Made by a program: the position numbers and the translations under genes
Source of the DNA: Allobosea sp.
GTDB taxonomy: Bacteria > Pseudomonadota > Alphaproteobacteria > Rhizobiales > Beijerinckiaceae
Assembly: GCA_024231975.1 (NCBI GenBank)
Contig: JAAEQB010000031.1
Coordinates: forward strand, 62,001-126,000
DNA: 64,000 nt
Reading direction: 5' to 3'
Part shown: one piece after another, positions 42,901-50,699 of the stretch
Layout of the letters: each line of letters opens with the position of its first letter
Position numbering within the stretch: position 1 is the stretch's first letter
The notes under the pieces: model-generated
What the model was told of the DNA's origin: nothing
The model's database searches: none
Seen by the model: only the letters and a program-made list of their open reading frames with translations

Positions 42901-44079
42901 ATGTCACGACGGAACCTGCTGGCGGCGGCGCTGATCGCGCCCCTCCTGCTCCTGGTCACGCTGAGCTTCCTCGTCCCGCTCGGGGCGACGCTCTATCGGG
43001 CGGTCGATGATTCCGAGTTCTCGACCACCCTGCCCCGCACCACTGCCTTGCTGCGCGCCTGGGACGGCAAGGATCTGCCGCCCGACGAGGCCTTCGCCAC
43101 GATGGTCGAGGAGCTGCGGACCGCGCAGCAGAACCAGGAGGCCGGGGCCGTCCTCAGCCGCCTGAATTTCGAGGAGACCGGCCTGCGCAGCCTGTTGCTG
43201 CAAGCTGCGCGCGCCTCTTCTCGCCTCGCTCCTCCGGTGAAAGACGGCCTGATCGCGCTCAACCCGCGCTGGGGCGAGCCCGAACTCTGGCGCATGTTCA
43301 AGCGCGCGACCGGCCCCTGGACCTCGCTCTATCTGCTGCGCTCGCTCGATATGCGGCCGACCGACAAGGGCATCGTCCATGCGGGGGCCGAGGATGCGGT
43401 CTTCCTGCCGCTGTTCTGGCGCACCTTCGAGATCAGCCTGATCGTCACGGTGATCTGCGCGCTGCTGGCCTATCCCGTCGCTTACACCCTGTCGATCCTG
43501 CCGCAGGGCTGGGCCAATGCCGGGATGATGCTGGTGCTGATCCCGTTCTGGACCTCGATCCTGGTGCGGACGACGGCCTGGTTCATCATCCTGCAGCGCG
43601 AGGGGCCTATCAACGCGCTGCTGCTCGCCTTCGACATCGTCAACCAGCCGCTGACGATGATCTTCACGCGCTTTGCCGTCTATCTCGCCATGGTCCATGT
43701 GCTGCTGCCCTTCGCCATCCTGCCGCTCTACGGTGTGATGAAGGGGATCAAGCCGGACTATATGCGCGCCGCCGCCTCGCTCGGCGCGCCGGGCTGGCGC
43801 CGCTTCCTGCGCATCTACCTGCCACTGACCATGCCGGGCGTCGCCGCGGGATCGCTGATGGTGTTCATGCTCTCGGTCGGCTTCTACATCACGCCTGCCT
43901 TGGTTGGCGGCTCCGGCGACCAGATGGTCAGCTACTTCATCGCCTTCTTCACCAATACCTCGGTGAACTGGGGCATGGCCGCCGCGCTGGCGACGCTGCT
44001 GATGGCGATGACCGCGCTGCTCGTCATCGTCGCGCGGCTGATCGTGCCCGGCTTCCGCTCCGGCAATGTGAAGGTCTGA
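42901..44079 (+). CDS. Polyamine-type ABC transporter permease (PotB/PotH class) with long periplasmic insert
   Basis: This 392-residue permease is about 100 residues longer than typical PotB. The extra length lies between the first helix (LLAAALIAPLLLLVTLSFLVPLGATLY) and the second, as a soluble segment (about residues 35-165) with DDSEFSTTLPRT and GLIALNPRWGEPELWRMFKRAT. The core has YMRAAASLGAPGWRRFLRIYLP as its EAA loop. The insert is a known variant of this class and probably faces the periplasm near the receptor. It ends 3 bp before the partner permease. Confidence 0.9.
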   Translation: MSRRNLLAAALIAPLLLLVTLSFLVPLGATLYRAVDDSEFSTTLPRTTALLRAWDGKDLPPDEAFATMVEELRTAQQNQEAGAVLSRLNFEETGLRSLLLQAARASSRLAPPVKDGLIALNPRWGEPELWRMFKRATGPWTSLYLLRSLDMRPTDKGIVHAGAEDAVFLPLFWRTFEISLIVTVICALLAYPVAYTLSILPQGWANAGMMLVLIPFWTSILVRTTAWFIILQREGPINALLLAFDIVNQPLTMIFTRFAVYLAMVHVLLPFAILPLYGVMKGIKPDYMRAAASLGAPGWRRFLRIYLPLTMPGVAAGSLMVFMLSVGFYITPALVGGSGDQMVSYFIAFFTNTSVNWGMAAALATLLMAMTALLVIVARLIVPGFRSGNVKV

Positions 44080-44082
44080 GCG

Positions 44083-44928
44083 ATGGCAGGCACCGCTCCC
44101 TCCTCCCCTGCGCGCAAGCTCTCGGCCGGACGCCTTGCACTGGCGCTCGCCACGGCCCTGATCCTGCTCTTCCTGGTGGCGCCGATCGTCGTCGTCTTCC
44201 CGCTCTCGCTCTCCTCGGGCGAATTGCTGGTGCTGCCGACGCCGGGCTACTCGCTGCGCTGGTATGAGGACTTCTTCTCCTCCAGCCGCTGGCTCAGCGC
44301 CACCTGGAACAGCTTCGTCGTCGGCATCGCCACCATGATCCTGGCGACGCTCCTCGGCACGCTCGCCGCCTTCGGCATCTTCCTCGGCCGTTTCCCCGGC
44401 AAGGCGCTGCTGCTCGCCATCCTGTCGCTGCCGATGGTGACGCCGGTCATCGTCACCGCGATCGCCATGTATTTCTCGCTGTCGCTCGTCGGTCTCGGCT
44501 CGACCCTGACCGGTCTGATCCTTGCCCATACCGTGCTGTCGGTGCCCTTCGTGCTGCTGACGGTGCTGGCCTCGCTGCAGACCTTCGACCAGAACCTGCT
44601 GCGCGCCGCCGCCAGCCTCGGCGCCAATCCGGCCATCGCCTTCCGCCGCGTGGTGCTGCCGCTGATCGCGCCTGGCGTGGCGACGGGCGCGCTCTTCGCC
44701 TTCGCCACCTCCTTCGACGAACTGATCGTGGCGCTGTTCATCGCCAGCCCCGGCCAGTTCACCCTGCCGCGCCAGATGTATGCCGGCTTGCGCGAATTCC
44801 TGAGCCCGACCATCGCCGCCGCCGCCGTGCTGCTGATCCTCTTCTCGGTGCTGCTGCTGGCCCTCAACGAATTCATCCGGAAGCGCGCGCAGGCCCGTGG
44901 GGCCTCCCCTTCCGGCCCGACCGCATGA
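44083..44928 (+). CDS. Polyamine-type ABC transporter permease (PotC/PotI class)
   Basis: This 281-residue permease has about six membrane helices, with PTPGYSLRWYEDFFSS after the first and the EAA loop LLRAAASLGANPAIAFRRVVLP. The segment SFDELIVALFIASPGQFTLPRQMYAGLREFLSPTIAAAA is characteristic of the PotC/PotI class. It pairs with the upstream PotB-class protein. Its stop overlaps the ATPase start by 4 bp. Confidence 0.92.
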   Translation: MAGTAPSSPARKLSAGRLALALATALILLFLVAPIVVVFPLSLSSGELLVLPTPGYSLRWYEDFFSSSRWLSATWNSFVVGIATMILATLLGTLAAFGIFLGRFPGKALLLAILSLPMVTPVIVTAIAMYFSLSLVGLGSTLTGLILAHTVLSVPFVLLTVLASLQTFDQNLLRAAASLGANPAIAFRRVVLPLIAPGVATGALFAFATSFDELIVALFIASPGQFTLPRQMYAGLREFLSPTIAAAAVLLILFSVLLLALNEFIRKRAQARGASPSGPTA

Positions 44929-46025
44929 GTATTGGCATGAGCGATCCCATCATCGTCTTCGACAAGGTCACCAAGAGCTATGACGGCGCGACGCAGGTCG
45001 TGAAGTCGCTCGACTTCGCGGTCGAGCGCGGCGAATTCGTCACGCTGCTCGGCCCCTCCGGCTCGGGCAAGACCACGACGCTGATGATGCTGGCCGGCTT
45101 CGAGGATCCCTCTGGCGGCACGATCACCTTCGACGGCCGCCCGCTGAACAATGTCCCGGCCCATCGGCGCGGCATCGGCGTGGTCTTCCAGAACTACGCG
45201 CTGTTCCCGCATATGAGCGTCGCCGCCAACCTCTCCTTCCCGATGGAGATGCAGAGCGTCGGCCGGGCCGAGCGCGAGGAGCGGGTCCGCGGCGCGCTCG
45301 ACATGGTCAAGCTCGGCCACCTCGCCGACCGGCGCCCGACGCAGCTCTCCGGCGGCCAGCAGCAGCGCGTCGCGCTCGCTCGTGCTCTGGTCTTCCGGCC
45401 CAAGCTCGTGCTGATGGACGAGCCGCTCGGCGCGCTCGACAAGCAATTGCGCGAGCACATGCAGCTCGAGATCAAGCACATCCACGAGCAGCTCGGCGTC
45501 ACCGTGGTCTACGTCACCCATGACCAGGGCGAGGCGCTGACCATGTCGAACCGCGTCGCCGTCTTCCATCACGGCCGCATCCAGCAGTTGGCGCCGCCGA
45601 CCGAGATCTACGAGAAGCCGGCCAACGCCTTCGTCGCCTCCTTCATCGGCGAGAACAACAAGCTCGACGGCACCATCGCTGCCCGCGACGGCGCCGAGTG
45701 CCTGCTTCGTCTCTCGGATGGCAGCGAGGTCCGCGCCATGGCCGGCACCGACCTGCCGGTCGGCGCGCCAGCCGTGCTGGCGCTGCGCCCCGAAAAGGTC
45801 CTGATCGGCCCGGCCGCCGCCGGCGAAAACCGCTTCGATGCCGTGATCGAGGAGCTCGTCTATTACGGCGACCACACCCGCCTGCGCCTGAGCCTCGGCG
45901 GCTCCGACAGCTTCACCGCCCGCCTGACCTTCCGCGACGGCCTGCCCGCCCTGCAGCGTGGCGAGCGCATCCCGGTCGGCTGGGCGGCAGCGAACTGCCT
46001 CGTGCTCGGCCCCGAGGAGGCCTGA
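44925..46025 (+). CDS. Polyamine-type ABC transporter ATPase (PotA class)
   Basis: This 366-residue ATPase has Walker A (GPSGSGKTT), Q-loop (VFQNYALFPHMSV), signature (LSGGQQQRVALARAL), Walker B (LVLMDEPLGALD) and His switch (YVTHDQGEAL). The C-terminal TOBE domain (about residues 280-355) contains LRPEKVLIG and LVYYGDHTRLRL, as in PotA. It completes the importer with the receptor and permeases at 41836-44928. The FAD monooxygenase follows 94 bp later behind its own palindromic site. Confidence 0.93.
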   Translation: MSIGMSDPIIVFDKVTKSYDGATQVVKSLDFAVERGEFVTLLGPSGSGKTTTLMMLAGFEDPSGGTITFDGRPLNNVPAHRRGIGVVFQNYALFPHMSVAANLSFPMEMQSVGRAEREERVRGALDMVKLGHLADRRPTQLSGGQQQRVALARALVFRPKLVLMDEPLGALDKQLREHMQLEIKHIHEQLGVTVVYVTHDQGEALTMSNRVAVFHHGRIQQLAPPTEIYEKPANAFVASFIGENNKLDGTIAARDGAECLLRLSDGSEVRAMAGTDLPVGAPAVLALRPEKVLIGPAAAGENRFDAVIEELVYYGDHTRLRLSLGGSDSFTARLTFRDGLPALQRGERIPVGWAAANCLVLGPEEA

Positions 46026-46055
46026 CGGCTGTTCTTGGCCGCTCTTGCCAAAACA

Positions 46056-46076
46056 TATTAAGTAGCATACTTAATA
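46056..46076. promoter_or_regulatory. Perfect 9-3-9 palindrome upstream of flavin monooxygenase gene, strong operator candidate
   Basis: Arm TATTAAGTA and its exact reverse complement TACTTAATA are separated by GCA, just 43 bp upstream of the monooxygenase ATG. The AT-rich palindrome stands out in GC-rich DNA. A TTGCCA at 46045-46050 could serve as an overlapping -35. MarR- or TetR-type dimers bind sites like this; no such gene lies in this window, so a distant or GntR-type regulator may use it. Confidence 0.65.
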
Positions 46077-46119
46077 CAATTAGATGCACGGCAGCGTGAC
46101 GCCGCTGCGGAGGATGCCA

Positions 46120-47298
46120 ATGACCACCAGCCTGACAACGCAAGTGATCGTAGCCGGCGCCGGGCCGGTCGGCCTCGTCGCGGCCCTGATCCTTGCCAGA
46201 GCGGGCATCGACGTCGTCGTGCTCGAAAAGCGCGCCGCCCTCACCGCCGCCTCCAAGGCCTCGACCTTCCACCCGGCGACGCTGGAGATCCTCGATGAGC
46301 TCAACGTGCTCGCGCCGATGCTGGCCGAGGGCGAGATCGTCAAGCGCATCCAGTATCGCACGCCTGACGGCCCCTTCGCCGAGTTCGTCCTCGCCGACCT
46401 CGCCGAGCGCACCCCTTTCCCTTTCCGGCTGCACCTGGAGCAGGCGCGCCTGACGCCGCTGCTGCTGGCGCAGATCGAGGCGCACCCCAATGCCCGCGTG
46501 CTGTTCGGCGCCGGCTTCGAGGCGCTGACGCAGGATGAGAATGGCGTCACGGTCACCGCCGATCGCGATGGCACGCCACTGACCGTTACGGCCGACTATC
46601 TGCTCGGCACCGACGGCGCCCGCAGCGCTGTGCGCGAGGCGCTCGGCATCGCCTTCGACGGCATGGTCTATCCGCACAAGGTCCTGCGCGTGATGACCTC
46701 CGACGATCTCGACGCCGTGATGCCGGGGATCGCGCCGATCACCTATCTGCACAATGGCGGCAAATCCCTGAGCTTCCTCAAGATGCCGGATTGCTGGCGC
46801 ATCATCATCCGCGTGCCCGGCGACGTGCCGGACGAGACCGCGCTCCAGGACGGCTGGTTCGCCGACCGCATCCGCGAGGTCATGCCTAGTTGGACCACGC
46901 CGCCGACCGTTCTGGGACGCGACGTCTACGGCGCCAGCCGCCGCGTCGCCTCGCACTATCATATCGGCCGCGCCTTCCTCGCCGGCGACGGCGCCCATGT
47001 CACCAACACCCGCGGCGGCATGAACATGAATTGCGGCATCCACGATGCGAAGGCGCTGGCGCAGGCGATGATCCGCGCTCTGCGCGAGCACCGGCCGGAG
47101 CTCGTCGTCGCGGCCGCCGCCGAGCGCAAGCGCATCGCCGAGGAGATGCTGATCCCGCGTACCGACCGAAACGTCGCCGGCGGCGAGGATTGGCTGCAGA
47201 AGGTGCGCGATCTCGCGGCCTCGCGCAGCAGCGCCATCGACTATCTCGCCGCCGCCGCGATGCTCGACATGCTCGAACGCCCTGCCCGCGCCGCCTGA
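46120..47298 (+). CDS. FAD-dependent aromatic-type monooxygenase (group A)
   Basis: This 392-residue flavoprotein has an N-terminal Rossmann motif (VIVAGAGPVGLVAALILARAGIDVVVLEKR), the NAD(P)H/FAD DG motif LLGTDGARSAVREALG and the C-terminal GD motif GRAFLAGDGAHVTNTRGGMNMNCGIHDA. Group A enzymes use NAD(P)H and oxygen to hydroxylate an activated aromatic or heteroaromatic ring. The ATG at 46120 has the right spacing to GCGGAGG; the earlier ATG at 46114 does not. It is followed 8 bp later by the racemase-fold gene, forming a two-gene unit behind the palindrome. Substrate unknown; a hydroxypyridine-type ring is a reasonable guess. Confidence 0.9.
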   Translation: MTTSLTTQVIVAGAGPVGLVAALILARAGIDVVVLEKRAALTAASKASTFHPATLEILDELNVLAPMLAEGEIVKRIQYRTPDGPFAEFVLADLAERTPFPFRLHLEQARLTPLLLAQIEAHPNARVLFGAGFEALTQDENGVTVTADRDGTPLTVTADYLLGTDGARSAVREALGIAFDGMVYPHKVLRVMTSDDLDAVMPGIAPITYLHNGGKSLSFLKMPDCWRIIIRVPGDVPDETALQDGWFADRIREVMPSWTTPPTVLGRDVYGASRRVASHYHIGRAFLAGDGAHVTNTRGGMNMNCGIHDAKALAQAMIRALREHRPELVVAAAAERKRIAEEMLIPRTDRNVAGGEDWLQKVRDLAASRSSAIDYLAAAAMLDMLERPARAA

Positions 47299-47306
47299 GG
47301 GACACC

Positions 47307-48044
47307 ATGGATCTTTCTCAACTCGCCACGCAGCCGGCGCTCGGTGTGCTCGTCCCGCCGGCCAATCCGACCGTCGAGCCGGAGATGAACCGGCTGATCT
47401 CCTCGGGCGCGCGGGTCTACGCCACGCGCCTGCCGGTGATGCCGGACACGACGCTGGAGCAGCGCAACCGGGCCTATATTGCCTCCTACCAACCGGCCTT
47501 GAAGACCTTCGGCAGCCTGAAACTCGACGCCGCGACAGTCGCGCTGACCGGACCGAGCTACCGGCTCGGCGCCAGCGCCGACGATGCCCTGGCCGCATGC
47601 CTCACCGATGCGGCCGGCTTTCCGGTGGAGACCGCGAGCGGCGCGATCCGTCACGCGCTCAAGGCGATCGGCGCGAAGCGCGTCTGCCTGTTCTCGCCCT
47701 ATCCGGCCTGGCTCACCGAGGAGGCCGTCGGCTACTGGACCGGCGCCGGCTTCACCGTCGCGCAGGTGGTCAAGGTCTCCGAGACCTTCCGCGCCTATGA
47801 ATTGACCACGGAAGAGGTCGAGGAAGCCCTGCGCCAGGTCGAGACAGACGGCATCGACGCCATCGTCATGAGCGGCACCGGCATGATCACCCTGCCGGCC
47901 ATGTTGGGGCGCGCCGAGGGCTCGGCCCCGCCGCTGCTCTCGTCCAATCTCTGCTGCGCCTGGTGGATGATGAAGCAAACGGGCGTGAAGCCCGGCGCAC
48001 TGTTCACGCGCGCCTGCACAAGATTGAGCGCGACGCTGAGCTGA
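47307..48044 (+). CDS. Asp/Glu racemase-superfamily protein (maleate isomerase / arylmalonate decarboxylase-like)
   Basis: This 245-residue protein begins LGVLVPPANPTVEPEM, the N-terminal loop of maleate isomerase and arylmalonate decarboxylase. The place of the first catalytic cysteine reads VALTGPSYR with Gly82, as in arylmalonate decarboxylase. The second reads AIVMSGTGMITL with Gly190-Thr191 where a Cys is expected. Neither canonical cysteine is therefore present; a Cys-Cys pair occurs later in SSNLCCAWW (residues 216-217). It follows the monooxygenase by 8 bp. Cis-trans isomerisation of a ring-cleavage product would be the default guess, weakened by the missing residues. Confidence 0.85.
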   Translation: MDLSQLATQPALGVLVPPANPTVEPEMNRLISSGARVYATRLPVMPDTTLEQRNRAYIASYQPALKTFGSLKLDAATVALTGPSYRLGASADDALAACLTDAAGFPVETASGAIRHALKAIGAKRVCLFSPYPAWLTEEAVGYWTGAGFTVAQVVKVSETFRAYELTTEEVEEALRQVETDGIDAIVMSGTGMITLPAMLGRAEGSAPPLLSSNLCCAWWMMKQTGVKPGALFTRACTRLSATLS

Positions 48045-48056
48045 GCGAGGTCCGGC

Positions 48057-48455
48057 TCAGCCGCCAGGCCGGTGGGCGACGCATTTGATCTCGACCAGCA
48101 GGCCGGGATGGGCCAGCTCGGAGACGCCGATCCGCGTCCAGGCATAGCCTTCGCGCGGGACGAGGCGGTTCTTGACCTCGCGGAACACGTCCATGTGGCG
48201 CGCCATCCCGACATGGTAGGTGGTGACGTCGACCATGTCGGCGAAGCTGCAGCCGGCCGCCTCCAGCACGATGCGGACATTCTCCCAGGCGGCGGCGAAC
48301 TGCTCCGCCGGGTCCTCGATCACCTGGAGATCGGGCGTGCGGCCGACCTGGCCGACGACATAGACGATCTCGCCGACGCGCACGGCCGGCGCGTAGCCGG
48401 CCCGCTCGACGATGGCACGCATCGATTCCGGAACGATGATCTCGCGATCGGCCAT
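48057..48455 (-). CDS. RidA/YjgF/YER057c-family protein
   Basis: This 132-residue Rid-family protein contains VRVGEIVYVVGQVGRTPDLQVI, FAAAWENVRIVLEAAGCSFADMVDVTTYHVGM and a C-terminal VEIKCVAHRP. An Arg in YAWTRIGV occupies the position of the imine-binding arginine. Rid proteins hydrolyse reactive enamines/imines such as 2-aminoacrylate, and RutC does so in pyrimidine breakdown. The ATG at 48455 is chosen because the upstream extension falls in a REP-like repeat. It is the last gene of the unit starting at aconitase, and its stop lies 12 bp from the convergent racemase-fold gene. Confidence 0.88.
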   Translation of the reverse strand: MADREIIVPESMRAIVERAGYAPAVRVGEIVYVVGQVGRTPDLQVIEDPAEQFAAAWENVRIVLEAAGCSFADMVDVTTYHVGMARHMDVFREVKNRLVPREGYAWTRIGVSELAHPGLLVEIKCVAHRPGG

Positions 48456-48470
48456 AAGAATCCTCTCAGG

Positions 48471-48575
48471 CGTCATGCTCGGGCCTGTCCCGAGCATCTC
48501 ATGCCGAATGGGGCTCTGGAGCACACTCGTCCAGAGATTCCCGGCTCTCCGCTGTGCTTCGGCCGAGAATGACGT
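48471..48575. repeat. REP-like intergenic palindromic element
   Basis: The gap between the RidA and amidase genes begins with ATGCTCGGG and CCCGAGCAT arms around a 5-nt loop (48475-48497). It continues with a second imperfect palindrome, gattcccggctctccg...cggccgagaatgac (48536-48570). This two-part arrangement is typical of the dispersed REP-like elements found between genes in Rhizobiales. Copy number cannot be judged from one window. Confidence 0.55.
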
Positions 48576-48587
48576 CTGGCGGAAGCC

Positions 48588-49319
48588 TCAACCCTGCACG
48601 CCGGTCGGCAGATCATCGCGGACGGCGAGGCCGCCGAGATAGTCCTTCACCTCGGCGGACGGGATCACGTCGGCATATTTGCAGTTGAGGTCGAACAGGT
48701 TGATGGCGTGGCTCGCCTGGAAGCGGTCGAACGCCGTTTCCTCCGGGATCACAACCTTGAAATTATAGGAATAGGCGTCGACCGCCGTCGCCCTCAGGCA
48801 GCCCGAGGTGGTGCAGCCGGTCAGGATCAGCGTGTCGACGTCGAAGAAGTTGAGATGGCTCATGAAGATCGTGCCGAAGAAGCAGGACGGCTTGCGCTTG
48901 CCGATGCGGATGTCCTGCGGGCGCGGCGCCAGCGGCGCGACGGTCTGGGTCGCATGCGTGCCCTCGGTCGAGGTCTTCTCGGTGCCGCGATGGTTTTTGC
49001 CGACCTGCACGCCGGAATCGATCATGTCCGGCCGGCGGGCGCTCTCGGTGTAGAAGACCGGGATGTTCTTCTCGCGCGCCATCTCCAGCAGCGGCACGAT
49101 GTGCTCGACCGCGGCCCAGGCCTCGGGGCCGCAATGGGTGCGGTACTGCTTCAGGCCTTCCAGGATGTCCTCCGGCTTGTCGCCGCAGAAATTGTACTGG
49201 ACGTCGATGATGAACAGGGCCGGACGCTTGCCGAAGCCGCCGCGCTTGCCATAGCCGGCCTGCGCATAGACCTGCTTGTCGCGCTCGGTCAGGAAATCGT
49301 CCCAGATTCGCTTGGTCAT
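48588..49319 (-). CDS. Isochorismatase-fold cysteine hydrolase (maleamate / carbamoylsarcosine / ureidoacrylate amidohydrolase-like)
   Basis: This 243-residue hydrolase has the triad of the family: Asp in ALFIIDVQYNF, Lys in IGKRKPSCFFGT and Cys in ILTGCTTSGCLRATAVDA. The GCTTSGC loop resembles N-carbamoylsarcosine amidase and the maleamate amidase NicF. It would release ammonia, with or without CO2, from an open-chain amide or ureido acid. It lies 18 bp downstream of the cyclic amidohydrolase gene, so the amidohydrolase could open a ring and this enzyme remove the amide. RutB is a functional parallel. Confidence 0.9.
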   Translation of the reverse strand: MTKRIWDDFLTERDKQVYAQAGYGKRGGFGKRPALFIIDVQYNFCGDKPEDILEGLKQYRTHCGPEAWAAVEHIVPLLEMAREKNIPVFYTESARRPDMIDSGVQVGKNHRGTEKTSTEGTHATQTVAPLAPRPQDIRIGKRKPSCFFGTIFMSHLNFFDVDTLILTGCTTSGCLRATAVDAYSYNFKVVIPEETAFDRFQASHAINLFDLNCKYADVIPSAEVKDYLGGLAVRDDLPTGVQG

Positions 49320-49337
49320 CGTCTTCAGCTTTCAGTC

Positions 49338-50699
49338 TCAGGAGCGGTGCAGGTAGCGGCCGGCCGGCGTCGCGCGGGCCTCGGGATCGACGGCGCCGTC
49401 GCTGGCGATGACGCGGCCGCGCAAGATGGTGCGCACCGGCGCGCCCTTGAAGCGCATGCCCTCATAGGGCGAGTAGTCGGAGTGCGATTCCTGCGTCGCC
49501 GGATCGACCAGGATCTCCCTGTCGGGATCGACGACGACGAGGTCCGCATCCATGCCCACCGCGATGTGGCCCTTGTTCGGGATCGAATACAGCCGGGCGA
49601 CATTGGCGCTGGTCGCGGCGGCGATCTGCTCGATCGGCAGCCCGCGCTTGTGCACGCCCTCATGGATCAGGATCGGAAGCAGCGTGCCGAGGCCGGGGAA
49701 GCCGGCACTCGCCTTCCAGATGTCCGGGCCCTTGGTCTCGCGCTTGCGCGGCACATGGTCGGAGCCGATGGTCGAGATCGTGCTGTCGCGCACGCCCTCC
49801 CACAGCGCCTCGACATCGTTCTCGGACCGCAACGGCGGATTGACCTTGCCGAGGAAGCCGATCGGCGACTGGCTGGTCAGCGCGAGATAATGACTGCAGG
49901 TCTCGACATGGATCGGCGCGCGGCCGGGCCGCTTCGCCCGGCGCACGATCTCCAGGCTCTCGGCGCTCGACATGTGGACGATGTTGACCGGGCACTGCGC
50001 CTTCTCGCCGAAATAGATCACGCGGAAGACGTTCTCGGCCTCAAGGAAGCCCGGGCTCTGCTCGTCCCAGACGGGCAGGTCGTTGCGGCCGGCTTCCTTC
50101 AGCGGCTCGCGGAAGACCGGAATGACCTCGACATTCTCGCAATGGACGCCGACGACGCCACCCTTGATGCGCGCACCCTGCAGCAGCGCCCGATAGAGCA
50201 GTCCGTCATCGATCTCGGTGAAGCCCTTCGCCGCGCCCGAGGCGCCCTTGTACATCAGGTAGACCTTGATCGAGGTCACGCCGAAGCGCTCGGCGCATTC
50301 CGGCAGCGTCTCGATGTGCAGCTTGCTTGTGACGCCGAAATGGAAGCCGAAATCGATCAGCGACTGGCTCTCGCCACGCTCCTTCCACGGCCCGGTCGAC
50401 TGGCGCAAATCGGTGGAGCGGTGGAAGGTCATCATCCCGGTGACGCCGCCAATGGCGGCCGAGCGCGATTCCGTCTCGAAATCAGTCTCGTTCGAGCCGA
50501 AGCCGATATGGGTGTGCGGGTCGATCAGCCCCGGCATCACCCATTTGCCGCGGCAATCGATGACTTCCTTGGCGCTCGCCTGCTCGCCCGGCGCCAGCAG
50601 CGCGGCGATGCGCCCGTCCTTGACCGCGACCGAGCCGGTGCGGACCCCGGCGCCCGGGAAGACGATCTCGCCCCCCGCCAGCAAGAGATCGAAACTCAT
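49338..50699 (-). CDS. Cyclic amidohydrolase (dihydroorotase / hydantoinase / allantoinase family)
   Basis: This 453-residue metal-dependent hydrolase is of the amidohydrolase superfamily. The HxH motif is in MPGLIDPHTHIGFG; the carbamylated lysine fits TSIKVYLMYKG; further ligands are His in VGVHCENVEV and ETCSHYLALT and Asp in ISTIGSDHVPRK. It should hydrolyse a cyclic amide or imide. The ATG at 50699 overlaps the aconitase stop by 4 bp, so the two are translationally coupled. That coupling, unusual for a dihydropyrimidinase, is the main clue that the product becomes a tricarboxylic acid. Confidence 0.9.
   Translation of the reverse strand: MSFDLLLAGGEIVFPGAGVRTGSVAVKDGRIAALLAPGEQASAKEVIDCRGKWVMPGLIDPHTHIGFGSNETDFETESRSAAIGGVTGMMTFHRSTDLRQSTGPWKERGESQSLIDFGFHFGVTSKLHIETLPECAERFGVTSIKVYLMYKGASGAAKGFTEIDDGLLYRALLQGARIKGGVVGVHCENVEVIPVFREPLKEAGRNDLPVWDEQSPGFLEAENVFRVIYFGEKAQCPVNIVHMSSAESLEIVRRAKRPGRAPIHVETCSHYLALTSQSPIGFLGKVNPPLRSENDVEALWEGVRDSTISTIGSDHVPRKRETKGPDIWKASAGFPGLGTLLPILIHEGVHKRGLPIEQIAAATSANVARLYSIPNKGHIAVGMDADLVVVDPDREILVDPATQESHSDYSPYEGMRFKGAPVRTILRGRVIASDGAVDPEARATPAGRYLHRS

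Noticed and set aside
48057..48455. Loss of the imine-binding Arg in the RidA protein
   Set aside because: A first alignment placed Leu at this position, but realigning from the C-terminus puts an Arg (in YAWTRIGV) there, so I do not claim a missing residue.
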